From: Clostridia bacterium
Lineage (GTDB): Bacteria > Bacillota > Clostridia > Christensenellales > CAG-138
Length of the DNA stretch: 64,000 nucleotides
Direction of reading: 5' to 3'
Assembly: GCA_017395105.1 (NCBI GenBank)
Contig: JAFPWD010000048.1
Coordinates: 1 to 64,000 of the forward strand
Part shown: in pieces, positions 8,602 through 17,509 of the stretch
Layout: every line of letters starts with the position of its first letter
Position numbering within the stretch: the stretch's first letter is position 1
Program-made: the position numbers and the translations under genes
The notes under the pieces: model-generated
Database searches by the model: none
What the model was told of the DNA's origin: nothing
What the model saw: only the letters and a program-made list of their open reading frames with translations

Positions 8602-9747
8602 ATGCAGCATCATAGATATAATCCGGACTTCAAATTCGTTGTCGAGCCCGAACACTTCAATAAATATACCGATAGGGAGCTTTTGCAATACTGCCTCGGC
8701 GCGGCAATGTATATGCCGGGTTATAAGGATTTTGCGCCCAAAATCTTCTCCGGAGCGATCCCCGGGCTGACGACGATCGTGCTTTGTTTTGAGGATGCCT
8801 GCCCCGAGGAGCGCGTTGGCGAAGCTATGGAAAACGTACACAGGCTGCTTGCGAACGTCACCGAGGCCGTTGATAACGGCACTCTTGATGGAGACAACGT
8901 TCCTTTGATATTCGTTCGTATAAGGAACCTTGAGCAGTTCAAGGCCTTCGGAGATGCTCTCACGAAGCAGGAGGTTCGTTCCCTCTGCGGCATCAATTTT
9001 CCGAAGTTCAATGCCGATAACGGATATGAATACTTTTTCTATCTCCGTGATTTGAACGATCGCTTCGGTGAGATCATCTACGGAATGCCTATTCTCGAGG
9101 ATCCCGAGGTGATCTATAAGGAGAGCCGCCTTGAGCAGCTTCTGGGAATCAAGCGCATCCTCGATAAGTACCATGATCTCGTGCTTCAGGTGCGTGTCGG
9201 CGGTACCGATTTCAGCTCGGTATTCGGCGTGCGCAGAGGTGTCGATTATTCACTGTATGACATAATGACGGTCAGGGAGTGCTTGAGCGACATTATAAAC
9301 GTGTGCGGCAGAAACAACGACTACGTTCTTTCAGGCCCCGTTTGGGAGTATTTCCGTGCTCCAAAGGAGCTGAAGTTTGAGGAGCTCCAGCAATACGGTA
9401 TAGGAGATTACCTTATGCGCCGTCAGCCTCTTGTGAACGGCGAGATAGACGGCCTTCTTCGTGAAGTGCTGCTCGATAAAGCGAACGGCTTCGTCGGGCG
9501 CACGGTAATCCATCCCACGCATATCAAGTTTGTCAACGCGCTTATGGCTGTGACTCAAGAGGAATACGACGATGCATGCCAGATACTCAGCACTTCCGGC
9601 GGCGTTGTTAAGGGCTCAGGCGGAAATAAGATGAACGAAATCAAGCCGCACACAAACTGGGCAAAGAAGATCTACAACAGAGCGCGCGCATTCGGCGTGA
9701 TCAGAAACGAAAGCGGCTACGTAAAGCTGTTCGCAGTGGACTCCTGA
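8602..9747 (+). CDS. HpcH/HpaI aldolase / citrate lyase-like C-C bond lyase
   Basis: TIM-barrel C-C bond lyase related to CitE and HpcH/HpaI but longer (381 aa versus about 290), resembling the C-C_Bond_Lyase family known from Ter stress-response loci. Visible elements: CFEDACPEERVGEA (strand 2 acidic/Mg region), VRIRN (substrate arginine), GINFPKFN, PILEDPEVIYKES (metal Glu/Asp), LQVRVGGTDFSS, and the C-terminal HPTHIKFVNAL that matches the IHP motif of CitE. Such enzymes condense or cleave acyl units with acetyl-CoA or pyruvate-like partners. AGAAAGGAG precedes the ATG. No tellurite-resistance genes (terC, terD) are in the window. Last gene before the bidirectional terminator at 9786. Confidence 0.78.
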   Translation: MQHHRYNPDFKFVVEPEHFNKYTDRELLQYCLGAAMYMPGYKDFAPKIFSGAIPGLTTIVLCFEDACPEERVGEAMENVHRLLANVTEAVDNGTLDGDNVPLIFVRIRNLEQFKAFGDALTKQEVRSLCGINFPKFNADNGYEYFFYLRDLNDRFGEIIYGMPILEDPEVIYKESRLEQLLGIKRILDKYHDLVLQVRVGGTDFSSVFGVRRGVDYSLYDIMTVRECLSDIINVCGRNNDYVLSGPVWEYFRAPKELKFEELQQYGIGDYLMRRQPLVNGEIDGLLREVLLDKANGFVGRTVIHPTHIKFVNALMAVTQEEYDDACQILSTSGGVVKGSGGNKMNEIKPHTNWAKKIYNRARAFGVIRNESGYVKLFAVDS

Positions 9748-9785
9748 GGCGGCGCTGACGGTTATCTTAAAGCCTTATACTTTTA

Positions 9786-9818
9786 ATTGCAAGACCCGCC
9801 AGCGGCGGGTCTTGCAAT
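9786..9818. terminator. Bidirectional terminator between C-C lyase and pyrI
   Basis: Perfect 15-bp stem (ATTGCAAGACCCGCC / its complement) around loop AGC, A-rich before and AT-rich after. It serves both the rightward polysaccharide/lyase run and the leftward pyr operon. Confidence 0.8.
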
Positions 9819-9842
9819 AATCCGAGAATATTGAAGCTATGC

Positions 9843-10262
9843 TCAGTTGCTTGCCTTGGTATCGCAGTAGATGCAGCGATACTCCGCAGTTTCGGCATTG
9901 GTCAGCACGAAGATATGCTTGATCTCCTGCTCGGTGGTGGTGATGCAGCGCGGATTCTTGCAGCGCATAACGTTTTCGATACGCTCGGGAAGATTGAGGT
10001 CGCGCTTTTCGGTCACGTTACCGTCGCGGATAACGTTCACGGTCGCTGTCGGGCAAATGACGGCAAGAGCGCCGAGATCTATATCGATCTCGTCGGCGAT
10101 CTTGATGATATCCTTGGTGCCGTTTTTGCTGCTGCTTGCATTCTTGATTATCGCTATCTGGCAGTTCAGCGCATCGAGGTTTAGCTGATTGTAGATCTGC
10201 ATTGCCTTGCCTGCGGTGATGTGGTCGATAACTATGCCGTTGATGATGGAATCTATATTCAT
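9843..10262 (-). CDS. pyrI: Aspartate carbamoyltransferase regulatory subunit
   Basis: PyrI, the nucleotide-binding regulatory chain of aspartate carbamoyltransferase, which binds the catalytic PyrB trimers and confers CTP/ATP control. N-terminal allosteric domain with [12 protein letters not shown] and [18 protein letters not shown]. The C-terminal zinc domain carries all four ligands: C101, C106 (CKNPRC), C130, C133 (CIYC). At 139 residues it is slightly shorter than the E. coli chain (153). It overlaps pyrB by ATGA (10259-10262) and is the last gene of the pyr operon. Confidence 0.95.
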   Translation of the reverse strand: MNIDSIINGIVIDHITAGKAMQIYNQLNLDALNCQIAIIKNASSSKNGTKDIIKIADEIDIDLGALAVICPTATVNVIRDGNVTEKRDLNLPERIENVMRCKNPRCITTTEQEIKHIFVLTNAETAEYRCIYCDTKASN

Positions 10263-11179
10263 TTGTTTGCCTCCTCAAGCAGTTTCATGATGAGCGCCAT
10301 ACGGATGAATTTACCGTAGCGCGCCTGGCGGAAGTAACAGGCTCTCGGATCATCGTCCACGGCGACGGAGATCTCGTTTACCCTGGGAAGCGGATGCAGA
10401 ACGATCAGATCCTGCTTTGCCATCGCCATCTTCTCGGGGGTGAGCACGTAGCAGTCCTTAAGACGGAGGTAATCCTCCTCGTTGAAGAACCTTTCGCGCT
10501 GAACGCGGGTCATATACAGCACGTCGAGCTGATCGATAACGTTTTCAAGCGCAATGGTCTGCTCATAAGGGATATTCTTGCCCTTGATGTATGTGTTTTT
10601 AACGTAGCTGGGAACCTTGAGCTCCTCGGGAGAGATGAGCACGAACTTTACTCCGGTATATCTGCTCATTGCTGCGATAAGCGAATGAACGGTGCGGCCG
10701 AACTTAAGGTCGCCGCAGAGACCGATCGTAAGGTCGTTGAAATGACCCTTTTCGCGCTTGATCGTCAGAAGATCGGTGAGCGTCTGCGTGGGATGGTTAT
10801 GGCCGCCGTCTCCCGCGTTAATGATCGGCACGGTCGCCTTTGCGGAAGCAACGAGGGGCGCGCCTTCCTTGGGATGTCGCATGGCAATTATGTCAGAATA
10901 GCCGCAGCAAACAGCGATGGTGTCCGCAACGCTTTCGCCCTTGGAGGCGGAGCTTGAGGAAGCCTCGGAGAAGCCGAGCACTCTGCCGCCAAGCTCAAGC
11001 ATGGCAGCTTCAAATGAGAGCCTCGTTCTGGTGGAGGGCTCGAAGAAGAGGGTCGCAAGAGTTTTGTACTTGCAGGCTTCGCGGTATTTCTCGGGATGGT
11101 CGATGATGTCGTTTGCGACGTCGATCATCTCGTCGATCTCCTGCGTGGAGAGATCAAGGATGTCGATAAGGTTTTTCAT
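10259..11179 (-). CDS. pyrB: Aspartate carbamoyltransferase catalytic subunit
   Basis: Condenses carbamoyl phosphate with aspartate, the second step of de novo UMP synthesis. Carbamoyl-phosphate motif S49-T-R-T-R53 in [15 protein letters not shown], and the aspartate-side motif HPLPRVNEI near residue 265. 306 residues is standard. GGAGG six bases upstream of the ATG. Coupled to pyrI downstream, so the holoenzyme is of the allosteric class B (E. coli-like) type. Confidence 0.97.
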   Translation of the reverse strand: MKNLIDILDLSTQEIDEMIDVANDIIDHPEKYREACKYKTLATLFFEPSTRTRLSFEAAMLELGGRVLGFSEASSSSASKGESVADTIAVCCGYSDIIAMRHPKEGAPLVASAKATVPIINAGDGGHNHPTQTLTDLLTIKREKGHFNDLTIGLCGDLKFGRTVHSLIAAMSRYTGVKFVLISPEELKVPSYVKNTYIKGKNIPYEQTIALENVIDQLDVLYMTRVQRERFFNEEDYLRLKDCYVLTPEKMAMAKQDLIVLHPLPRVNEISVAVDDDPRACYFRQARYGKFIRMALIMKLLEEANK

Positions 11180-11226
11180 ATTAATCCTCCATAAGGTTTT
11201 CTTAAGTTATTATTAGCCGGTTGGCT

Positions 11227-11883
11227 TTACTTGGTTATCCAGCTTTCGTCGGAAGGGTTGTTTCTGAAGGCGATGAGCCTTTCAATATCGCTTTCTGGAA
11301 TATAGCCCGTTTCTGCGGCGATGCGAACGATGGTGTCGAAATCAGAAAGGCTGATGTTTTTAACGTTTGCTTCTTTTAATCTGTCAAGCCCCTTCTGCAT
11401 GCCGTAGGTGAAGATGCTTACGATACCGAGCACCTCCGCGCCGGCTTCGCGAAGCGCATCCACAACCTCGATGGCGCTGCCGCCGGTGGAAATAAGATCC
11501 TCGATCACGACGACCCTCTGCCCCGCCTCCAGCTTGCCCTCGATACGGTTCTGCCTGCCGTGATCCTTGTTTCCGGAGCGAACGTAACCCATAGGCATGC
11601 CGAGTATATGTGCGGAGATGGCGGCATGCGCGATGCCTGCGGTGCTTGTGCCCATAAGAACCTCGGCATCGGGGAACTCGCGCTTGACCGTCTCGGCGAT
11701 GGCGTTTTCAACGTCGTTTCGAGCGACGGGCGCAGTAAGGGTGAGCCTGTTGTCGCAATAGATGGGGCTCTTGATGCCGCTTGCCCAGGTGAAGGGCTCA
11801 TCGGGGCGAAGAAATACAGCACCGATGGAAAGCAGATCCTTCGCGATAAGCTCCTTGATTTGCATAATACGATCGTTTTGCAT
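11227..11883 (-). CDS. pyrE: Orotate phosphoribosyltransferase
   Basis: Transfers the phosphoribosyl group of PRPP to orotate, giving OMP. PRPP-binding motif EDLISTGGS (128-136), catalytic-loop K/H region GNKDHGRQNRIEG (104-116), and the N-terminal GAVFLRP signature. 218 residues, within the usual range. AGAGG site upstream of the ATG at 11883. Fifth gene of the pyr operon, 23 bases after pyrF and 47 before pyrB. Confidence 0.96.
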   Translation of the reverse strand: MQNDRIMQIKELIAKDLLSIGAVFLRPDEPFTWASGIKSPIYCDNRLTLTAPVARNDVENAIAETVKREFPDAEVLMGTSTAGIAHAAISAHILGMPMGYVRSGNKDHGRQNRIEGKLEAGQRVVVIEDLISTGGSAIEVVDALREAGAEVLGIVSIFTYGMQKGLDRLKEANVKNISLSDFDTIVRIAAETGYIPESDIERLIAFRNNPSDESWITK

Positions 11884-11906
11884 AGCAGTATCCTCTCTTT
11901 TTGTTA

Positions 11907-12611
11907 TTAATCGATAAACTCGCGAACGCAGCGTTCGTACGCGGCAACAGGATCCTCGGCGGCGGTTATCGGGCGTCCTACAACGATGTAATCGGAGCCG
12001 ATCTCCTTAGCCTGCGCGGGGGTCATTACACGCACTTGGTCGCCCTTGTCGCCATCAGCAAAGCGCACTCCGGGGGTTACCGTTATGAACTCGCTGCCGC
12101 AGCAGGAGTGCACGCGCTCGGCCTCAAGGGGAGAACAGACCACGCCGTCCAGCCCTGCAGTCTTAGTATTTTGAGCGTAATGCATAACGGTTTTTTCCAT
12201 ATCCTCGGTTATAAGCAGCTCGTTTTTGAGCGCTTCGCCGCTTGTGGAGGTGAGCTGGGTCACGGCGATCAGCATCGGGCGGCTTCCGTCCTCGCGTGTA
12301 AGCCCCTTTATAGCTGCTTCCATCATGGCGCGAGTTCCTGCGGCGTGAACGTTTGTCATATCAACGCCGAGATTGGACAGCACCTTCATCGTTTTCATTA
12401 CGGTGTTCGGTATATCGTGAAGCTTCAGATCGAGGAAAATCTTATGTCCTCTTGCCTTTATCTCATGAACGATCGACGGACCCTCTGCATAGTAGAGCTC
12501 CATGCCGATTTTAACGAAGGGCTTTCTTCCCCTACCTTCGAACCTGTCGAGAAATGCGAAAACATCCTCTTTGCTTGCAAAATCACATGCTACGATAACA
12601 TCCTTACCCAT
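11907..12611 (-). CDS. pyrF: Orotidine 5'-phosphate decarboxylase
   Basis: Decarboxylates OMP to UMP, the last step of the pathway. TIM barrel with the catalytic triad in DLKLHDIPNT: D61, K63, D66. The phosphate-gripper arginine sits in VVGRPITAA near the C-terminus. 234 residues identifies the short group I type rather than the long clostridial form (about 300). GGAGG upstream; overlaps the pyrD end by 8 bases. Confidence 0.97.
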   Translation of the reverse strand: MGKDVIVACDFASKEDVFAFLDRFEGRGRKPFVKIGMELYYAEGPSIVHEIKARGHKIFLDLKLHDIPNTVMKTMKVLSNLGVDMTNVHAAGTRAMMEAAIKGLTREDGSRPMLIAVTQLTSTSGEALKNELLITEDMEKTVMHYAQNTKTAGLDGVVCSPLEAERVHSCCGSEFITVTPGVRFADGDKGDQVRVMTPAQAKEIGSDYIVVGRPITAAEDPVAAYERCVREFID

Positions 12612-13533
12612 TGTGTGCGCCTCCTATAATATCATTTAAGTTTTTGATTCCGTATTTATCCATGACCTCGGGGAGCTCTTTGATAATCTGCGGACAAATG
12701 AAGGGCTCCATAAGATTCGCTGCACCTATCTGAACCGCGCTCGCTCCCGCAAGCATCATTTCGATAACGCCATCGGCGCTGGAAACGCCGCCCATGCCGA
12801 TTATCGGCAGCTTGACCGCCTCGTATACCTGATAGACCATTCGGACAGCAACCGGAAATACCGCGCTGCCCGAGAATCCGCCCATCTTATTGGCGAGCAC
12901 GGGCTTTTTGCTGCGCAGATCTATTCGCATTCCGAGCAGTGTGTTGATAAGGCTTATGCCGTCCGCACCCGCATCCTCGCAGGCCTTGGCGATCGAAACA
13001 ATATCCGAAACGTTCGGGCTGAGCTTCATGAACACGGGCTTTTTTGTAACATTCTTCACAGCAGCTGTAACCTCTGCCGCAGCCTTGGGATCGGTGCCGA
13101 AGCTCATGCCGCCGTTGTGTACGTTCGGACAGCTTATATTTACCTCGATGATCCCTACCTGCTCGCATTGATCGAGCAGCTCGGCGGTTTTGGCATATTC
13201 TTCAACGGAGAAGCCGCCTACGTTGGCGATTGCTTTTTTATTAAATACCTGCTTCAGCTTGGGCAGCTCATGCTCGATCACGGAATGAACGCCCGGGTTC
13301 TGCAAACCGATGGAGTTTAGCATGCCCATTGGGCATTCAGCAATGCGCGGAGTTGGATTCCCAAAGCGCGGCTCATAGGTGGTTCCCTTGAAGGAGAAGG
13401 AGCCAAGTACGTTTATATCGTACAGCTCGGCAAATTCATAACCATAGCCGAAGGTGCCGCTTGCGGGGATTATCGGATTATCGAGCTCAAGACCGCAGAG
13501 CTCAACGCGAAGCCGGTTTTCAGTATTGCTCAT
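12604..13533 (-). CDS. pyrD: Dihydroorotate dehydrogenase, class 1B catalytic subunit
   Basis: FMN-containing PyrDB-type subunit oxidising dihydroorotate to orotate. Catalytic-base cysteine C135 in NISCPN (class 1; class 2 has Ser), substrate loop MGMLNSIGLQNPG and the phosphate-binding GMGGVSSADG. 309 residues. The adjacent pyrK supplies FAD and an iron-sulfur cluster, so NAD+ is the expected electron acceptor. Starts inside the pyrK stop (ATGA, 13530-13533) with GGAGG upstream. Confidence 0.97.
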   Translation of the reverse strand: MSNTENRLRVELCGLELDNPIIPASGTFGYGYEFAELYDINVLGSFSFKGTTYEPRFGNPTPRIAECPMGMLNSIGLQNPGVHSVIEHELPKLKQVFNKKAIANVGGFSVEEYAKTAELLDQCEQVGIIEVNISCPNVHNGGMSFGTDPKAAAEVTAAVKNVTKKPVFMKLSPNVSDIVSIAKACEDAGADGISLINTLLGMRIDLRSKKPVLANKMGGFSGSAVFPVAVRMVYQVYEAVKLPIIGMGGVSSADGVIEMMLAGASAVQIGAANLMEPFICPQIIKELPEVMDKYGIKNLNDIIGGAHNG

Positions 13534-14282
13534 TTAAGCTCCTCCCATATTATCTCGGAAGAATCAAAAACGGGGCCGTCCTTGCAGATGCGTTTCGCGC
13601 CGGAGCGGGTCATCATAGAGCAGCCCATGCATGCGCCGAAGCCGCAGCCCATGCGCGCCTCGAAGCTGTACTGCCCATCCGTTTGGAGTATCTGCCTAAC
13701 GGCACGATACATTGGAAGGGGACCGCAGGTGTAGAAGAAGCTGCGATCCTGAAGAGCCGCTGCGATAGCATCGGTAACGAAGCCCTTGATGCCGGAGCTC
13801 CCATCAACAGTAGAAACAAACACAGCTGCACCGAGTGCCTTGAGCTCTTCAAGCAAGTATACGTCCTCTGCGGAATTGAAGCCCAGCGCACAGCAAACGT
13901 TCTTGCCCCGCTCAACAAGGGTCTTTGCGAGCTTGTACATCGGAGGAACGCCGCTGCCGCCCGCAATAAGAAGTGGCTTGTCGCCGCTCTTATCTACGTC
14001 ATAGCCGTTGCCGAGCCCCGTCAGCACGTCCACCGTCTCCCCCGCCTTCATGCGGCTCATTTGCTCGGTGCCGATGCCGACAGTTTTATACATCAGCGTG
14101 AACTGATCGTGATTATAGTCGCAAACTGATATGGGACGGCGCAGATACAGGCCGTTAAGCTTTACATTTGCAAACTGACCGGGCCGAGTGAATCCGTGAT
14201 CGGCACCCTTGAGCACCATAACGCAGATATCCTTTGCTATGCGATAGTTTCTGTCTATCTCATAAACGTTTTGTTTAAGCAT
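13530..14282 (-). CDS. pyrK: Dihydroorotate dehydrogenase electron transfer subunit
   Basis: Ferredoxin-reductase family subunit that carries electrons from PyrD FMN through a 2Fe-2S cluster and FAD to NAD+. FAD motif RRPISVCD, NAD motif GGSGVPPMY, and C-terminal cluster cysteines C213, C218, C221 (GCGFGACMGC) and C233 (ICKDGP). A longer frame begins with TTG at 14297, but GGAGAAAAC directly precedes the ATG at 14282, so 250 residues is preferred. 19 bases downstream of pyrC. Confidence 0.95.
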   Translation of the reverse strand: MLKQNVYEIDRNYRIAKDICVMVLKGADHGFTRPGQFANVKLNGLYLRRPISVCDYNHDQFTLMYKTVGIGTEQMSRMKAGETVDVLTGLGNGYDVDKSGDKPLLIAGGSGVPPMYKLAKTLVERGKNVCCALGFNSAEDVYLLEELKALGAAVFVSTVDGSSGIKGFVTDAIAAALQDRSFFYTCGPLPMYRAVRQILQTDGQYSFEARMGCGFGACMGCSMMTRSGAKRICKDGPVFDSSEIIWEELK

Positions 14283-14301
14283 GTTTTCTCCAATCAAAGA
14301 A

Positions 14302-15507
14302 TTATTCGGCGGAATAAACGATTCGCTCCCTGCAAACGGTCAGCATGCATCTTCCGAAAACCTGCATGCCCACGAAGGGCGAAGCTTTTCCCATCGAAAG
14401 AAAGTCGTTGTCGTCGATCCTATACATATTTTCAAGATCGAACACCGTGAAGTCGTTTTCGATATCGATACCGAAACGAGCAGCTGGCTTGAGGCTCATA
14501 AGCTCAACAAGCCTTTCAAGCGTTATAACGCCGCCTCGTACGAGCCGTGTATAGAGCACGGGAAACGCCGTTTCAAGCCCGACTATGCCAAACGCGCTCT
14601 TTTCAAGACCCTTGGACTTCTCCTCCTTGGAGTGCGGCGCGTGATCGGTCGCGATCATGTCCACCGTGCCATCGAGTATGCCCTCTATCAACGCATCTTG
14701 ATCCCGTTTTGAGCGCAGGGGCGGATTCATTTTGAACCTGCCGTCCTCAAGCAAGTCGGCATCGGTAAATACGAGATAATGCGGCGCGGTCTCGCAGGTC
14801 ACGTCCAGCCCATCGGCCTTCGCTTTTCTTATCAGCTCAACGGATTCGGCGGTGGAGATATGGCAAACGTGATATTTGCAGCCTGTTTTGCGAACAAGCT
14901 CGATATCACGCTCTATCTGCTTCCACTCGCTTTCGGAGCAGATTCCGCGATGGCCATGAGATCTTGCATACTCGCCGTCGTGGATGTAGCCACCGAACAG
15001 AAGCGAATTATCCTCGCAGTGTGCGGCGATTATCCTGCCGAGGCACTTGGCTTCGGTCATGGCGCGAAGCATCATTTCTTCACTCTGCACCCCCCTGCCG
15101 TCATCCGAAAACCCGATGACGTGCGGAGCCATGGCTTCCATTTCGGAAAGCTCACTCCCCGCTTCGTTTACGGTGATAGCGCCATACGGAAGAACTCGAA
15201 CGCAGGCATCGTGCTTGATTATATCGAGCTGCTGTTTAAGGCTTTCAAGGCTGTCCGGCACGGGGTTTAAGTTCGGCATCGGACAAACTGCGGTGAAGCC
15301 GCCGCGGGCAGCAGCTAAAGATCCCGTTTTGACGGTTTCTTTATAAGAAAAGCCCGGCTCTCGAAGATGAACGTGAACATCAACAAAACCGGGAAGAACT
15401 ATGCAATTATCGAATCGGTTGGAAGAAAGATCGGGAAAAGCATTGGTAAGAAAGCTAATTGACGAACTATCGAGCAAAAACTCCGTTCTATTTCCAAGCA
15501 CTGTCAT
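14302..15507 (-). CDS. pyrC: Dihydroorotase
   Basis: Zinc amidohydrolase cyclising carbamoyl aspartate to dihydroorotate. Metal ligands H45 and H47 in HVHLREPG, further His in HCEDN and HISTAE, and the catalytic DHAPHS near residue 300. 401 residues, type I (Bacillus PyrC-like). An ATG at 15534 gives a longer frame but lies only a few bases from the -10 box of the consensus promoter at 15538-15566, so it would be at the transcript end. The ATG at 15507 with AAAGGA upstream is the start. First gene of the operon. Confidence 0.95.
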   Translation of the reverse strand: MTVLGNRTEFLLDSSSISFLTNAFPDLSSNRFDNCIVLPGFVDVHVHLREPGFSYKETVKTGSLAAARGGFTAVCPMPNLNPVPDSLESLKQQLDIIKHDACVRVLPYGAITVNEAGSELSEMEAMAPHVIGFSDDGRGVQSEEMMLRAMTEAKCLGRIIAAHCEDNSLLFGGYIHDGEYARSHGHRGICSESEWKQIERDIELVRKTGCKYHVCHISTAESVELIRKAKADGLDVTCETAPHYLVFTDADLLEDGRFKMNPPLRSKRDQDALIEGILDGTVDMIATDHAPHSKEEKSKGLEKSAFGIVGLETAFPVLYTRLVRGGVITLERLVELMSLKPAARFGIDIENDFTVFDLENMYRIDDNDFLSMGKASPFVGMQVFGRCMLTVCRERIVYSAE

Positions 15508-15537
15508 CGCTGCCGTCCTTTCGCATAAAATCATGTA

Positions 15538-15566
15538 ATTATACTAAAGAGAAACGCAATTGTCAA
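15538..15566 (-). promoter_or_regulatory. Consensus promoter of the pyr operon
   Basis: Minus strand TTGACA, 17-bp spacer, TATAAT: a perfect sigma-A promoter. Predicted transcription start is about 25 bases before the pyrC ATG, so there is no room for a PyrR attenuator. Control is probably at initiation or through PyrI allostery. Confidence 0.85.
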
Positions 15567-15653
15567 GAAGGTTTGAGCCTCGTGTTTGGGTGCACAAAAA
15601 TATATAATTATGTTTTCGGTTCATCATTTTACAGAATATAAACTCAATTGCTC

Positions 15654-15682
15654 TTGTATTGATCTCACGATTGTGCTATTAT
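15654..15682 (+). promoter_or_regulatory. Probable sulP promoter
   Basis: TTGTAT, 17-bp spacer, TATTAT, ending 65 bases upstream of the GTG start at 15748. Confidence 0.4.
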
Positions 15683-15747
15683 CAAAAAAGTACGAACTAA
15701 ATTGCCGCAAAGCGATATCTTTCGTTTTAAGCGGAAAGGAGAAAAAA

Positions 15748-17430
15748 GTGAGGACTTTCAGACCAAAGCTGTTCGATGCTCTGCGCGACTATTCCGGCGC
15801 TAAATTTGCAAACGATCTTATCGCAGGTATCATCGTTGCGATCATAGCTCTGCCGCTCTCCATAGCGCTCGCAATCGCTTCCGGCGTTTCACCCGAGCAA
15901 GGTCTCTATACTGCCGTAGTTGCCGGCTTTATCATCGCATTCCTCGGCGGCAGCCGCGTGAATATCTCGGGTCCGACTGCGGCATTCGCGGCAATAGTCG
16001 CTGGTATCGTGGCCACGCACGGCATAGCAGGACTTACGCTCGCAGCCGTAATAGCGGGTATCATATTGATACTGATGGGCGTTTTCCGATTCGGATCGCT
16101 GATAAAGTACATACCGATGACTCTGACCGTCGGCTTCACCGCCGGCATTGCCGTTACCATAATCATTGGTCAGATAAAGGACTTTTTCGGCCTTACCTTT
16201 GCCCCGGGAACCAATGCGATCGAAACGCTCAACAAGCTCAAGGCCATTTTCGCTTCGATAAGCTCGATCAATTTTCATGCGGTCATAGTTGGCTGCATCG
16301 GTCTTGCAATACTCATCCTTTGGCCTCTTGCCTTTAAAAACGGCAAAAGCAAGGTTTCAAAATTCCTTCTTAAGATACCGCCGTCCATAATCGCTGTCAT
16401 AGTGGGAATATTGCTCGTGAGCTTTACTCCGCTCAAGGTCAATACGATCGGAACGCTCTACCCGACACTTAAGGCCGGCTTTCCCACGCCTTCCATACCC
16501 GCATTTGATTTTGAAACCGTTAAGGCTGTTATCCCGAGCGCCTTCACCATTGCCGTGCTTGCGGCTATCGAATCCCTGCTTTCCTGCGTGGTCTCCGACG
16601 GCATGATAGGCGATAAACATAACTCAAACACCGAGCTGATCGCGCTTGGAATCGGCAACATCGGTTCCGCAGTATTCGGCGGAATCCCAGCTACAGGCGC
16701 GATCGCAAGAACCGCCGCAAACGTTAAAAACGGCGGGCGCACTCCCGTAAGCGGCATAATTCATGCGCTTGTGCTCCTGCTTTTCCTTCTGGTTTTGATG
16801 CCTCTTGCCAAGCTTATACCCATGCCCATCATCGCTGCGATCCTGTTCATGGTTGCGTATAACATGAGCGAGTGGAGACATTTCGTGCATATCATCAAAA
16901 CCGCGCCTCTGGCTGATATTCTCGTGCTCGTGCTGACTTTTGTTTTAACGGTCGCTTTCGATCTTGTGGTGGCGATCTCCGTTGGCCTCGTGCTTTCCGC
17001 GATACTCTTTATGAAGCGCATGTCCGACGAAACGGGAATTCGCAGATGGGATGACGACGAAAGCAAAGCCGAAAAGTATAAAACCATTCCCAAGAACACT
17101 CTCGTGTATGAGTTCAACGGTCCTATGTTCTTTGCCGGCGCAGAAAAGCTGCTTGATTTCTCGATCGAAGAGGATACCAAGGCGCTGATACTCCGCATGG
17201 GCGGCGTTCAAACGGTCGATGCGTCCGCTATGAAGAATCTTGATCTTATGCTCGCTCAATGCTCCCAAAACGGGATAAGGCTTATGCTCTCCCACATAAA
17301 CCCCTTCCCAATGAAGGTGCTCAAAAAAGCGGGGTTCATAGATAAGCTTGGAACCGAAAACATATTCGCCGATATCGACAGCGCGCTTGAAGCGGCGGAA
17401 GCGATATCATCGGAAAACAGCGATCAATGA
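15748..17430 (+). CDS. SulP family anion transporter with STAS domain
   Basis: SLC26/SulP membrane transporter (sulfate, bicarbonate or other anions). Eleven to fourteen hydrophobic segments from about residue 20 to 415, including the family motif SGPTAAFAAIVAG and GGIPATGAIARTAANVKNG, followed by a cytoplasmic C-terminal STAS domain (about 440-550) with RMGGVQTVDASAM. The open frame runs upstream to 15586 but GTG at 15748 follows AAAGGAG at proper spacing and yields a typical SulP N-terminus, giving 560 residues. Substrate cannot be deduced. It stands alone and converges on the coiled-coil gene. Confidence 0.88.
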   Translation: MRTFRPKLFDALRDYSGAKFANDLIAGIIVAIIALPLSIALAIASGVSPEQGLYTAVVAGFIIAFLGGSRVNISGPTAAFAAIVAGIVATHGIAGLTLAAVIAGIILILMGVFRFGSLIKYIPMTLTVGFTAGIAVTIIIGQIKDFFGLTFAPGTNAIETLNKLKAIFASISSINFHAVIVGCIGLAILILWPLAFKNGKSKVSKFLLKIPPSIIAVIVGILLVSFTPLKVNTIGTLYPTLKAGFPTPSIPAFDFETVKAVIPSAFTIAVLAAIESLLSCVVSDGMIGDKHNSNTELIALGIGNIGSAVFGGIPATGAIARTAANVKNGGRTPVSGIIHALVLLLFLLVLMPLAKLIPMPIIAAILFMVAYNMSEWRHFVHIIKTAPLADILVLVLTFVLTVAFDLVVAISVGLVLSAILFMKRMSDETGIRRWDDDESKAEKYKTIPKNTLVYEFNGPMFFAGAEKLLDFSIEEDTKALILRMGGVQTVDASAMKNLDLMLAQCSQNGIRLMLSHINPFPMKVLKKAGFIDKLGTENIFADIDSALEAAEAISSENSDQ

Positions 17431-17440
17431 AATTTGCTGA

Positions 17441-17478
17441 AAACAAGTCCTGCATGTCAAACCGTGCAGGACTTGTTT
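17441..17478. terminator. Bidirectional terminator
   Basis: Perfect 14-bp stem AAACAAGTCCTGCA with its complement around a 10-base loop, between the convergent sulP and coiled-coil genes. Confidence 0.8.
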
Positions 17479-17509
17479 ATATGCTTTGAAATTACAGCGG
17501 ATTCAGAAC

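Noticed and set aside
8602..9747. Classification of the locus as a tellurite-resistance (Ter) system
   Set aside because: Only the lyase and an ATP-grasp gene are reminiscent; no TerC, TerD or TerY-like protein is encoded in the window.
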